Below, one piece after another: positions 6,913-13,796 of a stretch of DNA of 27,691 nt (position 1 is its first letter; each line of letters opens with the position of its first letter). The notes under the pieces were generated by a model that saw only the letters and a program-made list of their open reading frames with translations, searched no databases and had not been told where the DNA came from. Made by a program: the position numbers and the translations under genes. The DNA comes from an uncultured Alphaproteobacteria bacterium. GTDB lineage: Bacteria; Pseudomonadota; Alphaproteobacteria; RF32; CAG-239. Where the stretch lies: positions 1 through 27,691 of the forward strand of contig CAKQUE010000015.1 in assembly GCA_934277435.1 (NCBI GenBank). Direction: 5' to 3'.

Positions 6913-7689
6913 ATGGTTTCTATCTTAGGCACACTGTTTAAGTACAAAGAAAAAGAATCTCCAGATGTTTTGGGATATTTTCCCGAACGAGTCCATGTTG
7001 ATGCTTTTCCAGAGCGCCGCTATTTGTGGACCTCGCGTTTTTTGGTTATGCTGACCTGTCTAAGCATATGTTTCAATATGCTGATAGCCTGCATAATTTA
7101 TTTGCTGCTGCCAGAACAGCATGTGCGGCCAAGACTTTTTGTTTTGGATAATGATGTTAATCAGGTAAAAGTTTTAGAACCTGATGAGAGGTATTATTAT
7201 GCCAGCGATTTAATTGCCGAGCAGTATATTCGTGACTATATAGTGTTGCGTTACACCATTACCGAAGACTATGCCGAGTTGCAAGACAGATGGCGTAAAA
7301 ATTCTATTTTATATTGGTATTCTACCGACCAGATTTTTGAAGACTTTACTAAAAATGAAGCCGAAGCGGCAACTAAACAATTCAAAGCTATTGGTTTACA
7401 GAGATATGTCGAAATTGATTGGACTAAACGTATGTCTTTATCAATGTGGATGGTACAGTTTAAAACATATGATATAACTCGCGATAATCCCAAACCAAAG
7501 GTAGACTTGTGGCGAGCAACCTTGCGTGTTGGTTATGATGGTGGATTGCGTTTCAGTAAACCGGAAGAGCGTTTGCTAAATCCTTATGGATTTTTGGTTT
7601 ACAGCTATACTTTGTCGTATCAGGGTGACTATCGCAATGGTCCTGATGAAGTGGATTCTAATTTGAAATATAATTTGATGATGTATTAA
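6913..7689 (+). CDS. VirB8-like type IV secretion protein, orphan
   Basis: VirB8 proteins are bitopic inner-membrane assembly factors of type IV secretion systems. This 258-residue protein has a cytoplasmic N-terminus and one membrane span (about residues 43-67). The periplasmic domain has the expected VirB8/NTF2-like order: YIRDYIVLRYTITEDYAELQ, then a mixed helical/strand part. Near the end comes the family signature NPYGFLVYSYTLSYQ, matching the usual NPxGxxVxxY pattern. An SD GAGGT lies 8 nt before the ATG. No other virB gene is in the window, so other components would have to be elsewhere. The assignment rests on motif pattern and topology. Confidence 0.72.
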   Translation: MVSILGTLFKYKEKESPDVLGYFPERVHVDAFPERRYLWTSRFLVMLTCLSICFNMLIACIIYLLLPEQHVRPRLFVLDNDVNQVKVLEPDERYYYASDLIAEQYIRDYIVLRYTITEDYAELQDRWRKNSILYWYSTDQIFEDFTKNEAEAATKQFKAIGLQRYVEIDWTKRMSLSMWMVQFKTYDITRDNPKPKVDLWRATLRVGYDGGLRFSKPEERLLNPYGFLVYSYTLSYQGDYRNGPDEVDSNLKYNLMMY

Positions 7690-7700
7690 TCTGCTTACAT

Positions 7701-7745
7701 AAAAAAAGTCCCTTGTTCTATCAGGAACAAGGGATTTAGTTTTTA
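7701..7745. terminator. Bidirectional terminator between the VirB8-like gene and marC
   Basis: TCCCTTGTTC (7709-7718) pairs with GAACAAGGGA (7725-7734) around a 6-nt loop. An A7 run is on the left and a T-rich stretch on the right. It lies between convergent genes ending at 7689 and 7743. Confidence 0.88.
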
Positions 7746-8363
7746 TTGCACAGGCGTGCCTTCTACCAACATAGTAAGATTTGAAGTGAACAATTTCACT
7801 GCAATGGACATCAAGATAATACCAAAAGCTTTTTGGAAGATGCAAATAATTCCAGGTGAAAGTATTTTTTCTAATTTTGGAGCCAATTTTAAGCCCAGAT
7901 ATACCACGATAATGTTTAATACAATAGCTAAGATAATGTTCAAATCCGCATATTGCGAACGAATGGCTAAAATTGTGGTAAACGCACCGGCGCCGGCAAT
8001 TAACGGAAAAACAATCGGCGTAAAAGTAGCGTCGTTGGCAGAATATTTATTTTCATGAAAAATATGCACGTCCAAAATCATTTCCATAGAAATAATGAAA
8101 ATAATGATTGAACCGGCAATGGCAAATGATGAAATGTCTAGGCTGAATAATTGCAGAAAGGCATTACCCATATACATAAAGCCAATAAATAAAATAAGCG
8201 AAATAATAGAGGCGCGTCCGGCGTGAATTGTGCGTCCGTCTTGTAATAGGTTTAAGACAACCGGTAAAACGCCGATAATATCTATTATGGCAAATAAAAC
8301 TACAAACGCACTCAAAAACTGCGTGGTATTATAAGTGCTTAAAAAAGCGGTTAAGGTTTCCAT
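7743..8363 (-). CDS. MarC family integral membrane protein
   Basis: A 206-residue membrane protein with about six transmembrane segments, matching the MarC/YchE/YhgN (UPF0056) family in size and pattern. FAIIDIIGVLPVVLNLL near residue 23 and FPLIAGAGAFTTILAI near residue 118 correspond to the family's conserved P and PLxAGPGAITT segments. MarC was once linked to multiple antibiotic resistance, but that role is not supported and the function is unknown. AGGAG precedes the ATG. It lies downstream of hppA on the same strand, but a hairpin terminator lies between them. Confidence 0.85.
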   Translation of the reverse strand: METLTAFLSTYNTTQFLSAFVVLFAIIDIIGVLPVVLNLLQDGRTIHAGRASIISLILFIGFMYMGNAFLQLFSLDISSFAIAGSIIIFIISMEMILDVHIFHENKYSANDATFTPIVFPLIAGAGAFTTILAIRSQYADLNIILAIVLNIIVVYLGLKLAPKLEKILSPGIICIFQKAFGIILMSIAVKLFTSNLTMLVEGTPVQ

Positions 8364-8380
8364 TTAAAACTCCTAAATAA

Positions 8381-8412
8381 AAAAAGAAAAACGGCGATAT
8401 TTTTATATCGCC
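8381..8412 (-). terminator. Terminator after hppA
   Basis: GGCGATAT (8393-8400) pairs with ATATCGCC (8405-8412). On the minus strand the stem is followed by a T-rich run. An alternative outer pairing AACGGCG/CGCCGTT is also possible. It separates hppA from marC. Confidence 0.8.
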
Positions 8413-8436
8413 GCCGTTCTAGCAAACTAAATTGAA

Positions 8437-10887
8437 TTAGTCAATCTTTTTTGCTTCAATGCGCATTTTATAGAAAGAACGCCATACAAACACAATACCG
8501 ATAACAAAGAATACAATACCGATAGATGTTGCCAGACATTCTGATTGCGCTGAAACTTTTGCAGCCATTTCCGCCGCCAACAATCCAAACAAAGTTGTAA
8601 ACTTAATAATTGGATTCAATGCAACTGAAGCGGTGTCTTTATAAGGGTCACCAACAGTGTCTCCCACAACAGAAGCAGCGTGCAGTTCTGTACCTTTTTC
8701 ATTAAGATCTACTTCAACCACCTTTTTAGCGTTGTCCCATGCTCCGCCGGCGTTAGCCATATACAAAGCCTGATACAAACCAAAAATAGCAATAGAAATC
8801 AAGTAGCTGGCAAATAATTCCGGACTAAAGAATGCAAAAGCAATTGCAAAAGAGAAAATGACAATAAAGATGTTAAACATACCTTTTTGCGCATACTGTG
8901 TGCAGATTTTAACCACTGTTTTAGAATCTTCAACTGAAGCAGCTTTGTTTGTATCTAATTTAATATGCTCTTTAATGTAATTTACAGCACGATAAGCACC
9001 GGTAGAAACCGCCTGAATAGACGCTCCGGAGAACCAGTAAATTACCGCACCACCCAAAATCAAACCAAGCAAAACGCGAGCATCAAGCAAGTTCAGTTGC
9101 AGGTTCAAAAGTAAGATGATAGAGAAAATCATGGTTGTGGCACCAATAACGGCTGTACCGATTAATACTGGTTTAGATGTGGCTTTGAAAGTATTTCCTG
9201 CCGAGTCGTTAGCCTCCAGCAAATGTTTACCTTGTTCAAAGTCTGGTTCAAAACCATAGTCGTTTTTAATTTCTTTTTTGATGCCTTTGATGTCTTCAAT
9301 TTGCGAAAGTTCAAACACAGACTGTGCATTATCTGTTACCGGACCATAGCTGTCTACGGCGATAGTAACAGGTCCCATGCCAAGCATACCAAACGCCACC
9401 AGACCAAAAGCAAATATGGTCGGATAAATCATAATCTGTGATAAATCACCTAACGAGGTGAGGTAAGCAACAGCCATCAAACCGGCCATAACTACGCCTT
9501 GCCAAAAACCAGAGAAGTTACCGGCAACAATACCAGAAATGATGTTCAGAGAAGCACCGGCTTCGCGGCTGGCGTTAACAACTTCTTGAACGTGCTGAGA
9601 TTTTGAAGATGTGAAAATCTTTGTAAATTCCGGAATAATGGCAGCAGCTAAAGTTCCGCAGCTGATAATAACGGACATTTCCCACCAAATGTTTGAACCA
9701 AAGCTTTCTTTGGGCAGCATCAAATAAGAAACACCGAAAGTTACCATAATAGAAATCAAAGATGTTAACCAAATCAGGCTGGTTAAAGGAGCTTCAAAGT
9801 CAAACGATTTTTTGTCGCCGTAGATTTTTTTAGCAATGTAACCGTTTAATGCGTATGCAACAACTGAAGTGATAATCATCAAAACGCGCATTGCAAAAAT
9901 CCAAGTAATCAAACGAGCTTGCAATTCTGGTGCCCAAACGTGGGCAGAAATTGCGCCGTCGGCAGTCATAGTCATACCTGCAGCCAAAACAATAAAGCTG
10001 ATTAAAGCCACTCCGGTTACGCCATAGGTTTCAAAGCCATCGGCAGTCGGACCGCAAGAGTCGCCGGCATTGTCACCGGTGCAATCTGCAATCACACCAG
10101 GGTTGCGGGCATCATCTTCATCAATTTTGAAAATAATTTTCATTAAGTCTGCGCCAATATCTGCTATTTTGGTAAAGATACCGCCGCAAATACGCAAAGC
10201 AGAAGCACCCAAAGATTCACCAATGGCAAAACCAATAAAGCAAGCTCCGGCAGTGTCGCGAGGAATAAATACCAAAATGAACATCATCATAATCAATTCA
10301 ACGCAAATTAGCAGTACACCGATGGACATACCCGAACGCAGCGGTAAATTCATCACCGGATAAGCTTTACCTTCTAAAGAGGCAAAAGAGGTGCGGGAGT
10401 TGGCGTAAGTGTTGATGCGCATACCAAACCAAGCCACGCTGAATGAACCTAAAATACCCAAAACCGACCATAATAAAATGTTTAAAACTTTCAATAAAGG
10501 AGTACCATTTAAAATAGCAAAGTAATATATAATGCAGGCACCGATAAACACTTCAAGAACAAGCAGCAGTTTTGCTTGCTGTTTCATATAAGTTGTGCAA
10601 GTTGCATAAATTGTTTCAGATACTTTGAGCATAGCTTCGTGAGCGGGCATTTTCTTTATGCGTAAAAATTCCCACAAACCAAAAAACATACCCAAAAGGC
10701 AAACGGCCATACCACTTAAGAGTAAACCGTTACCAGAGATTTCTAATCCCAAAATGCTGTAAGTAGCTTGTGAAAGCGACGGAATAACCAAGTCTAGTTC
10801 CGAGGCTTGCGCGCTGCTGACGGCAGATGCGATAAAGGCTAACGCTGCTAATGCAACATTACCGATTTTTTTTCTGCTGATAAACAT
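8437..10887 (-). CDS. hppA: Membrane-bound ion-translocating pyrophosphatase
   Basis: Hydrolyses pyrophosphate and pumps H+ or Na+ across the inner membrane. The protein has 816 residues and about 16 membrane spans. The catalytic loops are DIGADLMK (243-250), EDDARNP (257-263) and GDNAGDSCGPTAD (271-283). A third loop, NAGGAWDNAKK with GDTVGDPYKDT, lies near the C-terminus. The N-terminal segment resembles a cleavable signal peptide ending AQA-S. The DCTGDNAGDS...TADGFETYGVTGVALI wording recalls the divergent Bacteroidetes-like subgroup rather than the common GDNVGDCAGM type. At the K+-dependence position GNTFKA has Lys, the residue associated with K+-independent enzymes. Ion specificity cannot be settled by eye. 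The SD is AGAGGA. Confidence 0.95.
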   Translation of the reverse strand: MFISRKKIGNVALAALAFIASAVSSAQASELDLVIPSLSQATYSILGLEISGNGLLLSGMAVCLLGMFFGLWEFLRIKKMPAHEAMLKVSETIYATCTTYMKQQAKLLLVLEVFIGACIIYYFAILNGTPLLKVLNILLWSVLGILGSFSVAWFGMRINTYANSRTSFASLEGKAYPVMNLPLRSGMSIGVLLICVELIMMMFILVFIPRDTAGACFIGFAIGESLGASALRICGGIFTKIADIGADLMKIIFKIDEDDARNPGVIADCTGDNAGDSCGPTADGFETYGVTGVALISFIVLAAGMTMTADGAISAHVWAPELQARLITWIFAMRVLMIITSVVAYALNGYIAKKIYGDKKSFDFEAPLTSLIWLTSLISIMVTFGVSYLMLPKESFGSNIWWEMSVIISCGTLAAAIIPEFTKIFTSSKSQHVQEVVNASREAGASLNIISGIVAGNFSGFWQGVVMAGLMAVAYLTSLGDLSQIMIYPTIFAFGLVAFGMLGMGPVTIAVDSYGPVTDNAQSVFELSQIEDIKGIKKEIKNDYGFEPDFEQGKHLLEANDSAGNTFKATSKPVLIGTAVIGATTMIFSIILLLNLQLNLLDARVLLGLILGGAVIYWFSGASIQAVSTGAYRAVNYIKEHIKLDTNKAASVEDSKTVVKICTQYAQKGMFNIFIVIFSFAIAFAFFSPELFASYLISIAIFGLYQALYMANAGGAWDNAKKVVEVDLNEKGTELHAASVVGDTVGDPYKDTASVALNPIIKFTTLFGLLAAEMAAKVSAQSECLATSIGIVFFVIGIVFVWRSFYKMRIEAKKID

Positions 10888-10938
10888 AATCTAATCCTCT
10901 AAAAAAATTAATGAAATGACCTCTGTAAGTTCTCCCTT

Positions 10939-10983
10939 ACCGGCCGGTGTGAGCATTCTATCCCATAAACGTTAATTAATCAC
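10939..10983 (-). promoter_or_regulatory. Putative hppA promoter and leader start with GC-rich palindrome
   Basis: On the minus strand a TAGAAT -10-like hexamer (10955-10960) has a weak GTGATT -35 17 bp upstream. Five nt after the -10 the leader begins with ACACCGGCCGGT, a GC island in an A/T-rich spacer. A small GTAAG/CTTAC hairpin then precedes the SD. The CACCGGCCG string recurs at the predicted start of the transcript at the right window edge. Confidence 0.35.
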
Positions 10984-11028
10984 TACAAAAAGATATAATT
11001 TTATTAAACCGTGGATAAGTATGCTTGA

Positions 11029-11760
11029 CTAGTAGTTTTTTGTGATATCTTCTGCGGAAACATCCATATACGACTTGCCTTCAACATCTAAAACAGTGAT
11101 ATCTGCTCCGGATTTAAGCAAAAATGTTGTCATGTTGTCACAGCCAAAGGCTGCGGCATAAAACAGGGCGGTTCGACCAAATCTATCCCTCTGATTTACT
11201 TTGGCGCCGGTTTTGAGTAGGGTTTCTACAATAGGTAGGTTTAATTCGCTGGTGGCAGCACTCATTAACGGCGTGCCTCGCGGAGTTTCTTGATTAACGT
11301 CTGCGCCGCTGTCAATCAAAAGCTGCAGCAGTTTTTGTGAGCGAGTCATTAAAAATTCAGTTTGTTCTTTCAGTTTGGCATTTTTTATTTCTTGAGTCAC
11401 ATTTTCCGGCTCTGTAGCAATTTTTTGTTTCTGTAGTTCGCCGGCCAGTGCGGTGGCAACCAACAACGGTGTCAATCCGTTATTAGATGGCAGGTTGACA
11501 TCGGCGCCGGCGTTTATCAAAGTTTTAGCCATGTCAAAATCGGCATAATGAGTTAATAGATAAAACAACATAGTATCACCTTTAGCATCTCGAGAATTTA
11601 CATCAAGTCCTTCATCAATAAGCTTTTGCAATGCAGATGTATCGCCGGAGTCTAAAATTTTTTGCACATAAGCATCTTCTATATCTTCGCTGACAATTTC
11701 GGCATTGGCAGAAAATATAAAAAAGTTGAAAGCCGAAAGCAGCAATAATAAATGTTTCAT
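11029..11760 (-). CDS. Exported ankyrin-repeat protein
   Basis: A 243-residue protein with a clear Sec signal peptide (MKHLLLLLSAFNFFIFSANA, cleavage after ANA). At least four ankyrin repeats follow: DVNSRDAKGDTMLFYLLTHY, ADVNLPSNNGLTPLLVATAL, ADVNQETPRGTPLMSAATSE and AKVNQRDRFGRTALFYAAAF, with a fifth degenerate one at ADITVLDVEGKSYM. Repeats 2 and 3 are separated by a lysine/glutamate-rich helical insert. The predicted location is the periplasm. Ankyrin repeats mediate protein binding; no partner is suggested by the neighbours. The SD is GAGG. No clear terminator follows. Confidence 0.85.
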   Translation of the reverse strand: MKHLLLLLSAFNFFIFSANAEIVSEDIEDAYVQKILDSGDTSALQKLIDEGLDVNSRDAKGDTMLFYLLTHYADFDMAKTLINAGADVNLPSNNGLTPLLVATALAGELQKQKIATEPENVTQEIKNAKLKEQTEFLMTRSQKLLQLLIDSGADVNQETPRGTPLMSAATSELNLPIVETLLKTGAKVNQRDRFGRTALFYAAAFGCDNMTTFLLKSGADITVLDVEGKSYMDVSAEDITKNY

Positions 11761-11874
11761 AATAACCTCGATGACAATTTATATGATATAAAATTTAACA
11801 CGATAAAATGAAACTGGCAAGTCTTTAAAAGTTTACGATTCAATATATATAAAGGTAAAAAACGGGGGGATAAA

Positions 11875-12102
11875 ATGAAAAAGAAGATAAATAAACCTTT
11901 GTACATTTCTTTGCAGGCTGGAAGTAAAGATTTTCATGTCAGAGTCATAGAAGAGGACCGTTTGACGCCGACAATTCAATCGCGCGACGCAGATTTTGAT
12001 GCAGAAATGTATAACTATGGAGAGATGGAAAATTTGCCCAACAGTGATAGGCTTATGGTTTGCCAGCAAAAAGGTATAAAACAAACTCGTTGCGATTTAT
12101 AG
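11875..12102 (+). CDS. Small hypothetical protein
   Basis: A 75-residue, soluble, charged protein that I do not recognise. It starts at ATG 11875 behind a G-rich SD (GGGGGGA, 5 nt before the ATG). The N-terminus is basic (MKKKINKPLYISLQAGSKDFHVRVIEED) and the middle acidic. The SD and normal composition support it being real, but its size and lack of any known motif keep confidence moderate. The minus-strand open frame covering the same bases has no start signal. Confidence 0.55.
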   Translation: MKKKINKPLYISLQAGSKDFHVRVIEEDRLTPTIQSRDADFDAEMYNYGEMENLPNSDRLMVCQQKGIKQTRCDL

Positions 12103-12123
12103 GCGGAAATCATAAAGCCAAAA

Positions 12124-12200
12124 TGGCGTATCCGGCGAGGCTCGAACTCGCAACCTTCGGCGTCGGAGGCCGACACTCTATCCAATTGAGCTACGGATAC
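12124..12200 (-). tRNA. tRNA-Arg, anticodon CCG
   Basis: The minus strand folds into a full cloverleaf of 77 nt. The acceptor stem GTATCCG/CGGATAC is followed by discriminator G and an encoded CCA. The D-arm is GCTC...GAGT, the anticodon stem TCGGC/GCCGA with loop CTCCGAC (anticodon CCG, reading CGG), and the T-arm GCGAG-TTCGAGC-CTCGC. It is divergent from rpmB, with back-to-back -35 elements. Confidence 0.96.
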
Positions 12201-12244
12201 ATAGTCTGTAAAACATAATTTTTCATCTTTTTACATAATTTTAC

Positions 12245-12273
12245 TTGACTTGTCAATGAAATGAATGTATTAA
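12245..12273 (+). promoter_or_regulatory. Putative rpmB promoter (divergent with the tRNA-Arg promoter)
   Basis: TTGACT (12245-12250) and TATTAA (12268-12273) are 17 bp apart. The adjacent TGTCAA (12251-12256) reads TTGACA on the minus strand and could be the -35 of the tRNA-Arg gene, with a poor TAAAAA -10 at 12228-12233. Confidence 0.55.
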
Positions 12274-12319
12274 CAAGCAACAAATATATGTTGAAATTTA
12301 ACTTTGAGGATTTTTAAAA

Positions 12320-12607
12320 ATGGCTAAGAAATGTGATATTTTGGGCACCGGCGTTATGAGCGGCAATAATGTAAGCCATGCAAATAACAAAACTCGTCGT
12401 CGTTTTTTGCCTAACTTGCAAGTTGTTTCTCTGTTCAGTGAAGCATTAAATAAAGTATTCAAATTGAAAGTTTGCTCTAAAACTTTGCGTTCTATTGAAC
12501 ACAACGGCGGTTTGGATTCTTATTTGGAAAAAACATCTAATACCAAACTGACAGAAGAAGCTAAAAAAATTAAAAAAACTATCGCTTCTAAAAAAACTGT
12601 TGCTTAA
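12320..12607 (+). CDS. rpmB: 50S ribosomal protein L28
   Basis: A protein of the large ribosomal subunit. The 95-residue product has the family hallmark MAKKCDILGTGVMSGNNVSHANNKTRRRFLPNLQ, with the VSHANNKTRRRFLPNLQ stretch typical of alphaproteobacterial L28, followed by LRSIEHNGGLDSYL. The lysine-rich C-terminus is normal. SD GAGGA lies 9-10 nt before the ATG. It is monocistronic with its own promoter and terminator. Confidence 0.97.
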   Translation: MAKKCDILGTGVMSGNNVSHANNKTRRRFLPNLQVVSLFSEALNKVFKLKVCSKTLRSIEHNGGLDSYLEKTSNTKLTEEAKKIKKTIASKKTVA

Positions 12608-12630
12608 TTTTTAGATTTATAAGTGCAATA

Positions 12631-12668
12631 AAAAAACTCCGCTGTTAAAACAACGGAGTTTTTTTTGA
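12631..12668. terminator. Bidirectional terminator between rpmB and the gene at 12672
   Basis: AAAACTCCG (12634-12642) pairs with CGGAGTTTT (12655-12663), extended by TGTT/AACA. It is flanked by A- and T-runs and sits between convergent genes. Confidence 0.9.
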
Positions 12669-12671
12669 GGA

Positions 12672-13187
12672 TTAAGCCAACCCGATAGGGTAAAGTACAT
12701 AGTACATTGCTGCAAGGAAGATTGCCAAACAGCAAATGCTGGATACAATAAAAGTTGCACTGCTCTTTACGGATTTTCGAGCAGAGTGTTTTTGTAAAAA
12801 GATAACATCCAACGCTTTAGTCAAAAACTGGACGATGAATGCTACCGCAAAAATTACGTTGACAGCGCACATTGCTAATAATATGCCCCATATAATGGTG
12901 TAGCCGACAGACGCAAAAGGAACTATGTTATCCAATGCAAAATGCCCGATAAACCAAAAAAGTGCCAAACACGCAAACAGACCGATGCAAATAGGTAATA
13001 TGTTTTTGCAAATAATGTCGGACAATTTTGTTTTATCGCTTGCTTTGAGGCAAATGTAAAACACATAAGCGACAAAAAGCGATAGAACCAGCCAGGAACC
13101 GATTGAAAAGGTGCATAACCAGGCTATGCCGCAGGCAAAAAGCAAAATTGATACGGTGGCAAAAATGCTCAATACTAAAAATTTCAT
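12672..13187 (-). CDS. Polytopic membrane protein, unknown function
   Basis: A 171-residue protein of unrecognised family with about five hydrophobic segments (roughly residues 3-24, 28-47, 64-84, 94-120 and 143-165). Basic loops follow segments 2 (KASDKTK) and 4 (KHSARKSVK). It is unusually cysteine-rich for a small membrane protein. The ATG at 13187 has no SD; the leader reads AACTTAATTTTTAGGCGT. A near-consensus promoter lies at 13227-13255. Leader blocks are shared with the gene at 17608. It is monocistronic and divergent from the membrane protein at 13344, which shares the same SD-less character. Confidence 0.7.
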   Translation of the reverse strand: MKFLVLSIFATVSILLFACGIAWLCTFSIGSWLVLSLFVAYVFYICLKASDKTKLSDIICKNILPICIGLFACLALFWFIGHFALDNIVPFASVGYTIIWGILLAMCAVNVIFAVAFIVQFLTKALDVIFLQKHSARKSVKSSATFIVSSICCLAIFLAAMYYVLYPIGLA

Positions 13188-13226
13188 ACGCCTAAAAATT
13201 AAGTTAATAATATAGAAATTGGTGGT

Positions 13227-13255
13227 AATATATAAATAAATGTCAATTTTGTCAA
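13227..13255 (-). promoter_or_regulatory. Near-consensus promoter for the membrane protein ending at 12672
   Basis: On the minus strand a perfect TTGACA (13250-13255) lies 17 bp from TATATT (13227-13232). A second TTGACA follows 4 nt after the first. Confidence 0.7.
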
Positions 13256-13263
13256 TAAATATC

Positions 13264-13291
13264 TTGCATTTTATAAAAAATGGGGTATAGC
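13264..13291 (+). promoter_or_regulatory. Putative promoter for the membrane protein at 13344
   Basis: TTGCAT (13264-13269) and TATAGC (13286-13291) are 16 bp apart. The following leader is almost entirely A/T and lacks an SD. Confidence 0.45.
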
Positions 13292-13343
13292 GAGGTTATC
13301 TTTTAATTATTCATTCAATTATTAATCTTTAATTTTATTTTTT

Positions 13344-13730
13344 ATGGAAAACAAGGATTTGGGTCGCGCTCGTCTCATTGTCGGGTTGCTGGGTTTTGCC
13401 GTAATCACTTCATTATGGCTTGTTAACGTTGTGCCTTTGGCTTTTGCCGTGTTGCTCGATTTAGTTTTTATCGGAACTGTGGCAAAACTTCACATTGGGC
13501 ACGCTCTTGTGGTAAGCGCCGTTGCCGCTGTCTTTCTGCTCTTGGGCTTATACTGCCCGCTGCTGGAAATTTGGCCGCCAATGCTGGTTTATCGCGGTGG
13601 AATAACTGTTATCAACCTGCTGATTTTTGTTAACATCATCTTGAACACCGTTATTTATGTGATAATTGCGGTTGTGGTGTTGCTTGCCGGCGGTTTCGCT
13701 TATCTGAAACTTCAAGACAAGAAGAAATAA
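13344..13730 (+). CDS. Small polytopic membrane protein, unknown function
   Basis: A 128-residue, very hydrophobic protein with about four membrane segments (roughly residues 9-27, 29-46, 53-73 and 85-117). It ends in a short cytoplasmic-type tail LKLQDKKK. I do not recognise the family. It begins MENK after an A/T-only leader with no SD. It uses many CTG/CTC leucine codons, whereas the core genes here favour TTG; this is a visual impression, not a count. It has its own promoter and terminator and is divergent from the membrane protein at 12672. It may form a pair with that gene. Confidence 0.68.
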   Translation: MENKDLGRARLIVGLLGFAVITSLWLVNVVPLAFAVLLDLVFIGTVAKLHIGHALVVSAVAAVFLLLGLYCPLLEIWPPMLVYRGGITVINLLIFVNIILNTVIYVIIAVVVLLAGGFAYLKLQDKKK

Positions 13731-13745
13731 TTGTTTCGTACAAAA

Positions 13746-13782
13746 CAAAAAAAGAGTTGCCTTTTAAGACAACTCTTTTTTG
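13746..13782. terminator. Bidirectional terminator between the gene at 13344 and pfkA
   Basis: AGAGTTG (13753-13759) pairs with CAACTCT (13770-13776), with CTT/AAG pairing inside. An A-run precedes and a T-run follows; the genes are convergent. Confidence 0.88.
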
Positions 13783-13796
13783 TTTATGCGGATAAA

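Noticed and set aside
11833..12084. 83-codon minus-strand open frame over the small gene at 11875
   Set aside because: It has no SD and mirrors the plus-strand gene, which has a G-rich SD directly before its ATG.
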